From: Rhodococcus sp. RD6.2
GTDB lineage: Bacteria > Actinomycetota > Actinomycetes > Mycobacteriales > Mycobacteriaceae
Direction of reading: 5' to 3'
Length of the DNA: 64,000 bases
NCBI RefSeq assembly: GCF_001040705.1
Contig: NZ_CVQP01000005.1
Coordinates: 331,884 to 395,883 of the forward strand
Below the pieces are notes generated by a model. The model saw only the letters and a list, made by a program, of their open reading frames with translations, ran no database searches and had not been told where the DNA came from. The position numbers and the translations under genes were made by a program. Positions 1 to 8,297 of the stretch are shown one piece after another. The number at the start of each line of letters is the position of its first letter. Positions within the stretch are counted from its first letter, which is position 1.

Positions 1-276
1 CGGGAGCGGTCCGTTGTGAATGTTGAGCACCCGCAGTCCCGATTCGACGATCGGCGCCCGCAGGATCGTCGGATTGTTGACCGACCACACGACACCGTCG
101 GTGCACGTCGCCACCACCGCATCCGATGCGCTGTTCACGTCGGATCCGGTGAGCACTGGGACACCGTCCGGCACCGTCTCGTCCGGATCGGTCCACACCA
201 GGTCGATCCGATGCCCCGCGGCCTGCGCGCTGCGCACCGCTCGCCACAGCAGCGCGCCCCTGCCGATGAAGATCAC
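1..276 (-). CDS. Formyltransferase, LstF-like (partial, C-terminus beyond left edge)
   Basis: Only the first 92 codons are in the window; the gene continues past position 1. The start is a GTG whose last two bases are shared with the TGA of the upstream NRPS gene (GTGA overlap), so the two are translationally coupled. The visible protein opens with a Rossmann-like strand (MIFIGRGAL) and ends in NIHNGPLP, the hallmark stretch of the formyl_trans_N fold, where Asn and His bind formyl-tetrahydrofolate in methionyl-tRNA formyltransferase relatives. In lipstatin biosynthesis LstF N-formylates the aminoacyl side chain. Its position after an LstE-like NRPS suggests the same role here. The fold is well supported by the motif; the substrate is inferred from context. 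Confidence 0.8.
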   Translation of the reverse strand, partial: MIFIGRGALLWRAVRSAQAAGHRIDLVWTDPDETVPDGVPVLTGSDVNSASDAVVATCTDGVVWSVNNPTILRAPIVESGLRVLNIHNGPLP

Positions 277-3200
277 GGCGCCTCCACACCCTGGCGGGCC
301 GCGACCGCCGCCTCGACAACCCGTGCCAGCGTCATCTGCTGCACCAGGCCTTCCAGCCGCGCGACGAACCCGGCCTCACCGTCCGGACCGACCACGGTGC
401 GGGACACCTGCGCGAGCATCTCCAGCGAGGCGAGGGAGTCGCCGCCGAGCGCGAAGAAGTCGGAGGTCGGGGTGACCGACACAGGGTCGATGGACAGTAC
501 CGTCGCCCAGATCGCGGCGATTCGTTCCAGATCCTCGTCCGCAGCACCGTTTTCCGCGGTCTCCGAACCAGCGGGGACATCGGCGACCGGGCCCGGGTCA
601 CCCCCGGGCGACACGCAGTCCGCCTCGGCACCGGGAAGGCGGGACACGTCGAGCTTCCCGTTGTCGGTCAGCGGCAGTTCCTCCACCTGGCGGAAGTGGG
701 CGGGGACCATGTACGAGGGAAGCCGCTCCGCCAGGAACGCCCGCAGTGCCGTCTCGTCGAACCCGCCGGGTGCGACGACGTAGGCGTCGAGGACGCCGCC
801 GGTGTCCGTCCGCCTGCCGACCACCGCGGCGGCGCCGACCCCGGGACACCGTTCCAGCACCGCACGCACCTCGCCGGGCTCGACGCGGTTGCCCCGCACC
901 TTGACCTGTCCGTCGACGCGTCCGGCGAAGTCGAGGGCCCCGTCGGGAAGCAGACGCGCGAGATCACCCGTCCGGTAGGCACGTACACGGCCGGGGAGAT
1001 CCACGAACCGGTCCGCGGTCAGGTCCGGGCGACCGAGGTACCCGTCGGCCAGCTGAGGTCCGGCCAGGTACAGCTCGCCGACTGCACCCGCCGGCACCAG
1101 AGCGCCGTCGTCGTCGAGCAGGTACGCATCGGTGCCGGCAGTGGGCGTACCGATCGGAACCGTCCCCGCATCGGGGTCGGGGTCCACGGCGATCACGTGG
1201 GTGGTGCACACCACGCTCACCTCCGCGGGGCCGTAGCTGTTGAGCAACCGCACGTCGGGTCCGAAGAACTGCCGGGCCCGAGCCGCCAGCGCGGGCGAGA
1301 GCTGCTCGCCGCCGATGACGACGGTCCGCACCGCACCCGGATCCAGGCCGAGCCGCAGCACCACCTCGAGCAGGCTCGGTGTGAAAAGGAAGGTGTTCGC
1401 CCCGGATTCGCACAGCATGTGACGCAGCGACAGGTGCGAGGTGTCGTCGGGAACCAGGGTTACGGCGCCACCGGTCAACAACGGTGCGAAGAACGCGGCG
1501 CACGCCATGTCCGCGGCGGGAGTGTGGTGGTGCGCGAACCGGGTGTCCGGTCCGAGCCCGTACCAGTCGGTGACCCCGTCGACGAAGTGCACGACACCGG
1601 CGTGCGGGACGCGCACACCCTTGGGGCGCCCCGTCGACCCGGACGTGTAGGTGACGTACGCGAGGTCGTTCCCATCGAGCTCCACGCGCACCGGCTCCGG
1701 CGCGTCGGCCGGCAGATCGTCGAGCACCAGGACCGGAACGTCCGACGGCGCCGCGTCGACGCGATCACGCTCGGTGAGCAGCACCGCCGCACCCGAGTCG
1801 GCGACGATGCCCGCGCGGCGCTCCGCCGGATGCTTGGGGTCGAGAGCGAGGAACGCCGCCCCGGCGCGGAGCACCCCGAGTTGCGCCGCCACCGCGGCGA
1901 CGCTGCGACCGGCGAGGATCGCGACGATGTCTCCTCGGTCCACCCCGCGCTCGCGAAGAGCCGCGGCGATCGCGTCGGCGCGACGATCGAGCTCGCGGTA
2001 GGTGTACTCGCCGTCCGGGGAGCTCACCGCCACCGCGTCCGGCGTCGCGACCGCATGCTCCCGGAACCGGGAGTCGGCCGTGCCCGTGCTCGCCGCCGGG
2101 CCGCCCGACGCGGCGGGCGCGAGTACCCCGCCCGGCAGCTGCCCGTCGGAGGCCGTCAGCTCATCCGAGATCCGGTCGAGGACCGCCTCCAGCCGCTCAC
2201 CGACTCCGGCGCCGGCCCGACACGACACGGTGATCTCGGTCGTCCCGTCACATTCGAGGACGACGAACGACACGGGCACCAGCCCGGTGTGCACCGGGAC
2301 TGCACGTACGGCCGTGACACGGAATCCCGGCACGGACAGATCTGCGGTGGAGACCTGGCCCGCATGGGACACCAGGGCGGACACCACATTTCGATCCGCC
2401 TGGGCCCCGATCCGGTGTGCGCCGCGCAGCACGGTGCGGGCCACGGCCGCCGGAAGGTGTGCGAGCCCACCGTTGTCCATCTCGGCGAGCTCCCGCCGTT
2501 CCGTCATGCGGACGAGGATCCGCGCGTGCACCTGCGACCACGACTCACCGGGATCGACATCGAGGAACAGCGGCAGGGCCAGGTTCGCCGTCGAGCGCAG
2601 GGCAGGGTCGTGCCTGCGCAGGTCGACGGGAATCATCACCCGGATCTGCGACCCGACGACGTCGGCAAGCACGGCCGTGATCCGGGCGACCGATGCGGCG
2701 GCCGCGCCCGGGACGGTCCGATGCCGCCACAGGAACGGGCGATCCTTCGGCGGGCGTCCACTGGCCCCGAGCGGTGACCTGCGGGTCGGAACCAGCGTGG
2801 TCGGCTTGCCCCGCCGTCCGATCCGGGCGACGAGGTCGTGGTCCGCGGTCGGGTCGGCCGCACCGACCGGTTCCTCGCCGCGCAGGACGCGGAACACGTC
2901 CGCCGCCCACAGTGCCAGCCCGCGGGCATCCATCACTCCGTGGAACACGCGGAACACGACCGTGGACGTGTCGGCCCCGCTCACGAGCACCACTTCTGCG
3001 GTGCCGTCGCCGTCGGTGCCGAGATCGCGGGTGAGCACGGGATCGGTGTCCAGCGCGCCGAAGTCGATGCCGGCACCGCTCTGGACCGTGACGGGCGGGG
3101 TGACACCGGAGTCCACCCACCGGTCGCCGTCGCGGCGCAGCCGCGCGCCGGGGCAGGCGTCACTGGCGCGGGTCACCGCGTCGATCAGACGGGCGGCGTC

Positions 3201-3323
3201 CAGCACTCCCGAACCGGAGACGACGAGCTGGATTGCGAACGGCTCGGCGAGCGGCCGACCGGCGAGGTAGAGCCGTTCGGTGGCCGAGATCGGTCGTTCG
3301 AACCGATGGAGGGTGGAGGTCAC
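273..3323 (-). CDS. Single-module NRPS (condensation-like, adenylation, carrier), LstE-like
   Basis: 1016 residues from a GTG start with GAAGGG upstream; the open frame runs further but without coding sense. Residues 1-400 are condensation/acyltransferase-like, with H128xxxD132 in the form HGVMDARG rather than HHxxxDG. Residues 415-900 are an adenylation domain: TSGSTGRPKG (560-569), NSYGPAE (695-701), YRTGD (783-787) and NGKLD with Lys890. Asp605 falls where the amino-acid-binding Asp of alpha-amino-acid-activating domains is expected. A carrier domain follows with GGDS and its phosphopantetheine Ser963. There is no thioesterase or reductase domain. The likely job is to activate one amino acid and let the N-terminal domain transfer it to a hydroxyl of the beta-lactone lipid, as LstE does with leucine. 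The domain calls are firm; the amino acid cannot be read with certainty. Confidence 0.9.
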   Translation of the reverse strand: MTSTLHRFERPISATERLYLAGRPLAEPFAIQLVVSGSGVLDAARLIDAVTRASDACPGARLRRDGDRWVDSGVTPPVTVQSGAGIDFGALDTDPVLTRDLGTDGDGTAEVVLVSGADTSTVVFRVFHGVMDARGLALWAADVFRVLRGEEPVGAADPTADHDLVARIGRRGKPTTLVPTRRSPLGASGRPPKDRPFLWRHRTVPGAAAASVARITAVLADVVGSQIRVMIPVDLRRHDPALRSTANLALPLFLDVDPGESWSQVHARILVRMTERRELAEMDNGGLAHLPAAVARTVLRGAHRIGAQADRNVVSALVSHAGQVSTADLSVPGFRVTAVRAVPVHTGLVPVSFVVLECDGTTEITVSCRAGAGVGERLEAVLDRISDELTASDGQLPGGVLAPAASGGPAASTGTADSRFREHAVATPDAVAVSSPDGEYTYRELDRRADAIAAALRERGVDRGDIVAILAGRSVAAVAAQLGVLRAGAAFLALDPKHPAERRAGIVADSGAAVLLTERDRVDAAPSDVPVLVLDDLPADAPEPVRVELDGNDLAYVTYTSGSTGRPKGVRVPHAGVVHFVDGVTDWYGLGPDTRFAHHHTPAADMACAAFFAPLLTGGAVTLVPDDTSHLSLRHMLCESGANTFLFTPSLLEVVLRLGLDPGAVRTVVIGGEQLSPALAARARQFFGPDVRLLNSYGPAEVSVVCTTHVIAVDPDPDAGTVPIGTPTAGTDAYLLDDDGALVPAGAVGELYLAGPQLADGYLGRPDLTADRFVDLPGRVRAYRTGDLARLLPDGALDFAGRVDGQVKVRGNRVEPGEVRAVLERCPGVGAAAVVGRRTDTGGVLDAYVVAPGGFDETALRAFLAERLPSYMVPAHFRQVEELPLTDNGKLDVSRLPGAEADCVSPGGDPGPVADVPAGSETAENGAADEDLERIAAIWATVLSIDPVSVTPTSDFFALGGDSLASLEMLAQVSRTVVGPDGEAGFVARLEGLVQQMTLARVVEAAVAARQGVEAP

Positions 3324-3355
3324 GGCAGACCCTTCGTGGTGGGGGACGGCATGCA

Positions 3356-4396
3356 CTACTTGAGGTGACGGGTCAGGTCGGCGATGCCGCCCTGCTCCTC
3401 GACCCAGGAACGGAACTCCGCCATCCCGCTCTCCCGGTCGACGACGGGAACGTATCCGAAATCTGCTGCTGCAGCGGAGGTGTCGAACGTCGCGGACCGG
3501 GTCATCAACGCCAGCACGTACATCGACAGCGGCGGCGACCAGCGGGTCGCGAGGTAGGGGATCTTCCACACCGCGTCGAGAACCCGGACGACCGCGCCGA
3601 CGACCCGCAGATCGGGGGTGCGCTCGGCGATCCCGAATCCGAACTCGTGTGCCACCTCGGCCATGTAGGGCCAGATGTTCGTCACCTCGGCGTCGGCGAC
3701 GAAGTAGGCACGTCCACCCACCCGGTCCGATGCCGCGGCTTTCACGCACGCGTCGACGATGTTGTCGACGTGGCACAGCGACGCGAGCACGTCCCGGCCA
3801 CCGGAGAGGTTCGGCAACTTACCTGCCTGCGCACGTCCGAGCAGCCGCACGATCGGACCGGACCGGTCCCCCGGACCCCAGATCGCCCGCGGCCGCAGCG
3901 CACACGTGACGAATCCGTCGCCGTTCGCAGCCAGGACCTCCTGCTCGGCCGCGGCCTTCGTCTCGGAGTACAGGTTCAGGAAGCGCGTCGGGTACGGCAC
4001 GGATTCGTCGACCCCGATCAGGTCGCCGCCGTCGTAGTCCATCACCGCACTCGGACTGGAGACGAACACGAAGCGCTGGGCGCCGTTCTCACGCGCAGCA
4101 CGCAACAGAACCCGGGTGGCCTCGACGTTCTCCCGCTCGAACTGCGCTCGGACTCCACGCTCGTCGACCCGGGCCGCGCTGTGGACGACGATGTCGATCC
4201 CCCGGGTGGCCAGGGCGAGCGACTCGGGATCGTTCAGGTCGCCGTGCACGATCCGCATCGCCGACGTGTCACCGAGGTCGACGAGGCTGCTGGTGCGACG
4301 CACCAGGATGGAGACGTCGTGCTCGCCGTCGGCGACGAGCCTCCGTGCAAGGCGACCGCCGAGGAATCCGGAGGCACCGGTCACGAGCACCTTCAC
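3356..4396 (-). CDS. NAD(P)-dependent 3-beta-HSD/OleD-type reductase, LstD-like
   Basis: 346 residues from a GTG start with a strong GGAGAGGA ribosome site; the frame upstream of it overlaps the preceding gene and is not coding. It is an extended short-chain dehydrogenase: the nucleotide-binding motif TGASGFLGG begins at residue 6 and the catalytic pair is Tyr143 and Lys147 (YSETK), with Ser113/114 nearby. OleD and LstD reduce the 2-alkyl-3-keto acid made by the KAS-III enzymes to the beta-hydroxy acid that OleC-type enzymes close to a beta-lactone. It starts with a 4-base overlap on the small membrane-protein gene and sits 32 bases upstream of the NRPS, so it is in one operon with them. The family is clear; the substrate is inferred from the cluster. 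Confidence 0.9.
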   Translation of the reverse strand: MKVLVTGASGFLGGRLARRLVADGEHDVSILVRRTSSLVDLGDTSAMRIVHGDLNDPESLALATRGIDIVVHSAARVDERGVRAQFERENVEATRVLLRAARENGAQRFVFVSSPSAVMDYDGGDLIGVDESVPYPTRFLNLYSETKAAAEQEVLAANGDGFVTCALRPRAIWGPGDRSGPIVRLLGRAQAGKLPNLSGGRDVLASLCHVDNIVDACVKAAASDRVGGRAYFVADAEVTNIWPYMAEVAHEFGFGIAERTPDLRVVGAVVRVLDAVWKIPYLATRWSPPLSMYVLALMTRSATFDTSAAAADFGYVPVVDRESGMAEFRSWVEEQGGIADLTRHLK

Positions 4397-4677
4397 GGCG
4401 CATCCTCTCCTTCCGTGGTGGGTTGCGTTTTCCACCAGGTCATTCCGAACACCATCGTCAGGGCGGCGGTGGAGAGCGGCGACCGCGTTCCCCCCGCGGC
4501 GCGCAACGCCGCCGGGATCTGCGCGGCGTGCACGACGACGCTGAGGAAGGCGTCGAGCCACCAGGCACCGCGCGCCACACGGTGTCGGATCGGCCGACCC
4601 TTCGCCGCGACCATCAGCCCGTAGGCCAGATACAGCCACCCGAGGACGGGTATGGCACGGAGCGCCGCGGTCCTCAT
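4393..4677 (-). CDS. Small hydrophobic protein of unknown function inside the beta-lactone cluster
   Basis: 94 residues. The ATG overlaps the stop of the upstream OleC-like gene (ATGA), and its own stop overlaps the next start, so it is embedded in the operon. Three hydrophobic stretches are visible: residues 3-24 (IPVLGWLYLAYGLMVAA core), 39-58 (WWLDAFLSVVVHAA) and 67-82 (LSTAALTMVFGMTWW), separated by Arg-rich segments. This suggests a small integral membrane protein. I do not recognise the family. Lipstatin and Ole clusters as I know them have no gene at this position. Possible roles are membrane tethering of the pathway enzymes, export or self-protection, but none is shown by the sequence. 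Confidence 0.75.
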   Translation of the reverse strand: MRTAALRAIPVLGWLYLAYGLMVAAKGRPIRHRVARGAWWLDAFLSVVVHAAQIPAALRAAGGTRSPLSTAALTMVFGMTWWKTQPTTEGEDAP

Positions 4678-6353
4678 CGGCGCCACCGCCCCAGTCGAGA
4701 GCCGTCCAGTCGCCTGTCCGCCCACACCGAGAGCGACTCCCGGCCGATCTTCGCGTTGTGCCTGATGTCGACGGGGAAACCCGGATGAACCAGGAAGGTG
4801 TCGATCGTGTTCGTCAGGTCGAAATCTGCCCCGTGCGTCCGCAGGCGCGCGAGCACGGCCTCGGTGTCGGCACCGGATTCGACCTCGACACACACCACCG
4901 GACGCTGCTGTGTACGCGCGCCGACTCCGACGAGTGCCGTTCTCGCCACGCCGTCGACGGTGTTGAAGATCTGCTCCACCTGAACGGTGTGGAGTGTGCG
5001 TTCCCCGGTGACGATCCGCTGGGACTTGCGCCCGCAGAACCAGATCCGGCCCTCGTCGTCGATCCAGCCGATGTCGCCCGTGCGATGCCACACCCGCTCA
5101 CCGTCGACGATCTTCCCGAGCAGGTTGGCCGCGTCGGGCCAGTGGTACCGCGCGCTGACGTTCGGCCCGGTCACCACGATCTCACCGACACCGTCCGCCG
5201 GTTCCGCTGCCTCGCCCCACCCCGTGATGGGGTCGTCGGTGATCGCGACGAGCCGGACGTCGATTCCCTCGACGGGTCGTCCGATGCAGGTGCCCGCACC
5301 GCGCCTGGTCCCGTCCGCGAGTCCGGAAGCGACTTCCCTGGATTCGATCGACGACATCGGGATCGATTCGGTTGCACCGTATCCCGCGTGCACATCGGCG
5401 TCCTCGGACAGGATGCCGCGAAGACCGGTGATCACGGCCTCCGGGACGGGCGCACCGCCCGAGAACACCGCCCTGATCGACGGTAGCTGCACCTCGTGCT
5501 CGCGGCAGTACGCGAGCAGTGGCGCGAGCACCGCGGGCGACGCGAACAGCGTCCGCACGTCGAAACGGGTGACCGCGTCGACGACATGTGCGGGATCGGT
5601 GGAACCGACGCGGCTCGGAATCAGCGGCGGCAGAACGATACCCGTTCCGATCAGGAGATAGAGGACACCGAAGACGGGCAGGGTCACCAACGCCGTCTCG
5701 CGGTCGGTCGCACCCGTCAACGCCTGGGTACGCTCCAGCATGGCCGCGAGGTTGCCGTGGGTGAGTTCGACGGCCTTCGCCGGTCCGGTGGATCCGGTGG
5801 TGAACGCGATCATCGCCGGTGCGGACGCGTCGACCGGCGTCGTGAGGCCGGACGGGACACTCCCGTTCCGGACACGCCCGAACTCGGCCAGTGTGCGTCC
5901 GCCCCAGAACCAGCGGCGTCCGACCGTGACGGGCACCCGCACGCCGCGGAACGCGCGCCGGAACAGCACCCGCACCGCGTGCGCCTGCGGAATCCCCACG
6001 AAGGCCTGCGGATCCACCGCCGACAGGCACCGCAACATCGGGCGCAGGCCCATGCCCGGGTCGATCACCACGGGGATCGCACCGGCCTTGAACAGGCCGA
6101 ACAGGACCGCGTACAGCTCCGGCCCGGGATTGATCAGGACGATCGTGCGTGCGCCGCGTCCGATCCCTGACTCGGCGAACTTCCGGGCCAGGACGTCCGA
6201 CCACTCGGACAGTTCGGCGAACGAGATGCCCGTGTACTCGGGAAGCGCGCCTCGCGCGGCGGGTGCCGCGTAACTGACGGCGGGCGCGTCCGGGCGGCGC
6301 CGGGCATGGTCACCGACGGCGTCGAACCACGCCGTGCCGACCGATGCGCTCAC
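4674..6353 (-). CDS. OleC/LstC-like adenylate-forming enzyme (beta-lactone synthetase type)
   Basis: 559 residues. The start is a GTG overlapping the stop of the upstream KAS gene (GTGA). It belongs to the ANL superfamily: the phosphate-binding loop is TTGSTGPAKAV (185-195), with YGATE at 325-329, TGD at 425-427 and the hinge GRKSQR at 441-446. The C-terminal HNAKIGRE supplies the conserved lysine. OleC relatives adenylate a 2-alkyl-3-hydroxy acid and close it to a cis-beta-lactone without needing CoA. The loop has Lys-Ala-Val where CoA ligases usually have Lys-Gly-Val. Placement between KAS-III genes and an OleD-type reductase matches ole, nlt and lst clusters and makes lactone closure more likely than CoA ligation. 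That choice is inference from context. Confidence 0.88.
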   Translation of the reverse strand: MSASVGTAWFDAVGDHARRRPDAPAVSYAAPAARGALPEYTGISFAELSEWSDVLARKFAESGIGRGARTIVLINPGPELYAVLFGLFKAGAIPVVIDPGMGLRPMLRCLSAVDPQAFVGIPQAHAVRVLFRRAFRGVRVPVTVGRRWFWGGRTLAEFGRVRNGSVPSGLTTPVDASAPAMIAFTTGSTGPAKAVELTHGNLAAMLERTQALTGATDRETALVTLPVFGVLYLLIGTGIVLPPLIPSRVGSTDPAHVVDAVTRFDVRTLFASPAVLAPLLAYCREHEVQLPSIRAVFSGGAPVPEAVITGLRGILSEDADVHAGYGATESIPMSSIESREVASGLADGTRRGAGTCIGRPVEGIDVRLVAITDDPITGWGEAAEPADGVGEIVVTGPNVSARYHWPDAANLLGKIVDGERVWHRTGDIGWIDDEGRIWFCGRKSQRIVTGERTLHTVQVEQIFNTVDGVARTALVGVGARTQQRPVVCVEVESGADTEAVLARLRTHGADFDLTNTIDTFLVHPGFPVDIRHNAKIGRESLSVWADRRLDGSRLGRWRR

Positions 6354-7246
6354 CGAGTACCCGGTTCGGGAAGGCGATACAGGCACGCCGCCGCGCTCGG
6401 GCCCGCGCCTGCCGCCACCATGAGAACGGTCCGTACGCCGTCGAGTCGACCCGACTCGATCGCCCGGTGATAATCGAGCGGGATCGTCGCCGTGTGCACG
6501 TCGTCTGCGTTCTCGCCGTCCCAGTCGAGTTCGGGGACGCCGAGCTTCGCGGACAGCGCGGCACGGAACCCTGGGGTCGGCCGCGACGAGATCAGCACCG
6601 TGGTGGCCGGGTCGACGCCATCGGCCAGCGCGCGGGCGCCGACCGTCACGGCCACATCCAGGATGCGGCGTTCGGCATCGTCCGCCCGCAGCACGGTCAT
6701 CGCGGACCGGCCGGTGGTGCCCATCGTCGCGGTGTCGACGAAGCCTTCGACGGCGACCGGGCCATCCGCCAGTTCGGTGTGGAGCGGTCCGAAACCGTCC
6801 GGGCCGTCCACGTGTTCGAGGAGCAGGGCACCAGAGGCGGTCGCGTAGGGGAACTCCTCGGTCGGGTCGACGCCCGTCAGGGACGGGTGGGTGTCGCCGG
6901 CCACCACGAGGACCCGGCCCGTGCTACCCGTGACCAGGATCGCGGACGCGACCTGAACGGCGTTGAGCACCCCGCACGCCCCGTTCATCAGATCGAACGA
7001 GAACGACCGCGGGTCGTGTTCGTCGTACTCGAGGCCGATCCCCGCGGCCTTCTGGATCAACGCTCCCATTGCCGGCTCGACCATGTTCGAGTCGCGGTAG
7101 ATGCCCGCGTTGACGAGCACCCCCACCGACTCGGGCGCAGCGGCTGCCGCCGCGAGCGCGTCGCGAGCGGCGCGGGCGGCTCCGTCGACTGCGCTGATGT
7201 TCTCGGCGCCGCGAACGGCGCCCGTTGCGGTGATGACGACACCCAC
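6350..7246 (-). CDS. KAS-III-like protein with incomplete catalytic triad, LstB-like partner
   Basis: 298 residues, GTG start one base after the stop of the neighbouring KAS-III gene. The fold is ketoacyl synthase III: the nucleophile-elbow Cys91 lies in NGACGVLNAVQ. The His that normally follows is replaced (LISSRP at 219-223 aligns with IIHHQF of the partner), and the Asn position reads Asp (ENADDV near 245-250). It is also about 50 residues shorter than its partner. In lipstatin biosynthesis a LstA-LstB KAS-III heterodimer condenses two acyl-CoAs without decarboxylation, and LstB contributes a glutamate to the LstA active site. Glu57 (MVEPA) here is a candidate for that residue. The partnership is inferred from adjacency, coupling and the complementary active sites. 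Confidence 0.85.
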   Translation of the reverse strand: MGVVITATGAVRGAENISAVDGAARAARDALAAAAAAPESVGVLVNAGIYRDSNMVEPAMGALIQKAAGIGLEYDEHDPRSFSFDLMNGACGVLNAVQVASAILVTGSTGRVLVVAGDTHPSLTGVDPTEEFPYATASGALLLEHVDGPDGFGPLHTELADGPVAVEGFVDTATMGTTGRSAMTVLRADDAERRILDVAVTVGARALADGVDPATTVLISSRPTPGFRAALSAKLGVPELDWDGENADDVHTATIPLDYHRAIESGRLDGVRTVLMVAAGAGPSAAACLYRLPEPGTR

Positions 7247-7247
7247 G

Positions 7248-8297
7248 TCAGGCCTCCAGGGACGAGATGGTTGCGGACAGGAATCCCGTGACGATGCCGG
7301 ACGCCGCGGGGATCATCAGGACCTTCGAGCCCGCCGGTATCCGCTTCTGCTCGATCTGGTCGTGCAGGACGACGAAATGACTCGTGGTCGACGTGTTTCC
7401 GTACTTGTCGACGACGCCCGGGGAGTCGGGCATCGGGGTGCCGAACTCACGTTCTCCGAGGGCATTCATCGCGGTGATGGCGGAGGCACCGAACTGGTGG
7501 TGGATGATGAAGTCGAACTCCTCGTCGGCGAAGGTCCGACCCTGCGCGGCCAGGTGGTTGCGCTGAGTGTCGGTCCACAGCAGGAATCGACTCTCGTTGT
7601 GCATGCGCCGGTTGTCGGTGTACAGCGCCACGCCCTGGGTCCGGTCGGACGGCATGCCGAGGCAGGCGTCCGCGTATTCGGAGGCCGTCATCAACTCGAC
7701 GTAGTGGATCCGGTCGTCCTCTCCCTCGGATCGGTCGAGCACGACCGCCGCCCCGGAATCACCGACCGAGAGGGACGCGAACTGCGGGTTGTATCCCCCG
7801 ACGATCTCCTGGACCGCCGTCTCGGCGATCGGCGTGATCGCCTCACCACTGACGACCATGCCGTTGCGGACGGCACCTGCACGTATCATCCGGTCGAGTA
7901 GGTAAGTGCCGGTGAGCATTCCGGCACAGGCGTTGGACAGGTCGAAGTGGATCGCCCGGCGCGCGCCCAGGTCCTTGGCGATCATCGCCGCGAACGACGG
8001 TTCGAAGTAGATCTTGGACCGATCCTTGCTTCGGGTGATCGACACGGAGATGATCACGTCGAGATCGGCCGCCTCGTAGCGGGACCGGTCGAGGCAGGCC
8101 CGCGCGGCCTTCGACGCGAGCGCGAAGGAGTCCTCGAAGTCGTCGGGCGATGTCGAGCGCACTCGGCGTTCACGCACGCCGGTGACGGTCTCGAAATCGA
8201 ACGACGGCGGCTCGGCGAGCAGGCCGATCAGCTCGTCGGTGGTCTGGACGGTGCTCGGCAGATAGGCGCCGACGGCCTCGAATCGTGAGTGGATCAA
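7248..8297 (-). CDS. KAS-III/OleA-like condensing enzyme, LstA-like
   Basis: 349 residues. The start is TTG, chosen because GGAGGAG lies 8 bases upstream and the similarity to KAS-III begins at once (RFEAVGAYLP). The triad is complete: Cys124 (NACAGM), His267 (HHQFG) and Asn301 (YGNTS). OleA and LstA relatives join two fatty acyl groups head to head in a Claisen-type condensation, giving a 2-alkyl-3-keto acid. This is the first gene of the minus-strand cluster and sits next to the only non-coding stretch large enough for its promoter. A FabH-like malonyl-ACP condensing role is the alternative. The neighbouring OleC- and OleD-type genes argue against it. Confidence 0.9.
   Translation of the reverse strand: MIHSRFEAVGAYLPSTVQTTDELIGLLAEPPSFDFETVTGVRERRVRSTSPDDFEDSFALASKAARACLDRSRYEAADLDVIISVSITRSKDRSKIYFEPSFAAMIAKDLGARRAIHFDLSNACAGMLTGTYLLDRMIRAGAVRNGMVVSGEAITPIAETAVQEIVGGYNPQFASLSVGDSGAAVVLDRSEGEDDRIHYVELMTASEYADACLGMPSDRTQGVALYTDNRRMHNESRFLLWTDTQRNHLAAQGRTFADEEFDFIIHHQFGASAITAMNALGEREFGTPMPDSPGVVDKYGNTSTTSHFVVLHDQIEQKRIPAGSKVLMIPAASGIVTGFLSATISSLEA

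Noticed and set aside
696-2777. Long plus-strand open frame (693 codons) opposite the NRPS gene
   Set aside because: It is the antisense shadow of the NRPS, rich in Arg/His/Gly with no domain. High GC keeps such frames open.
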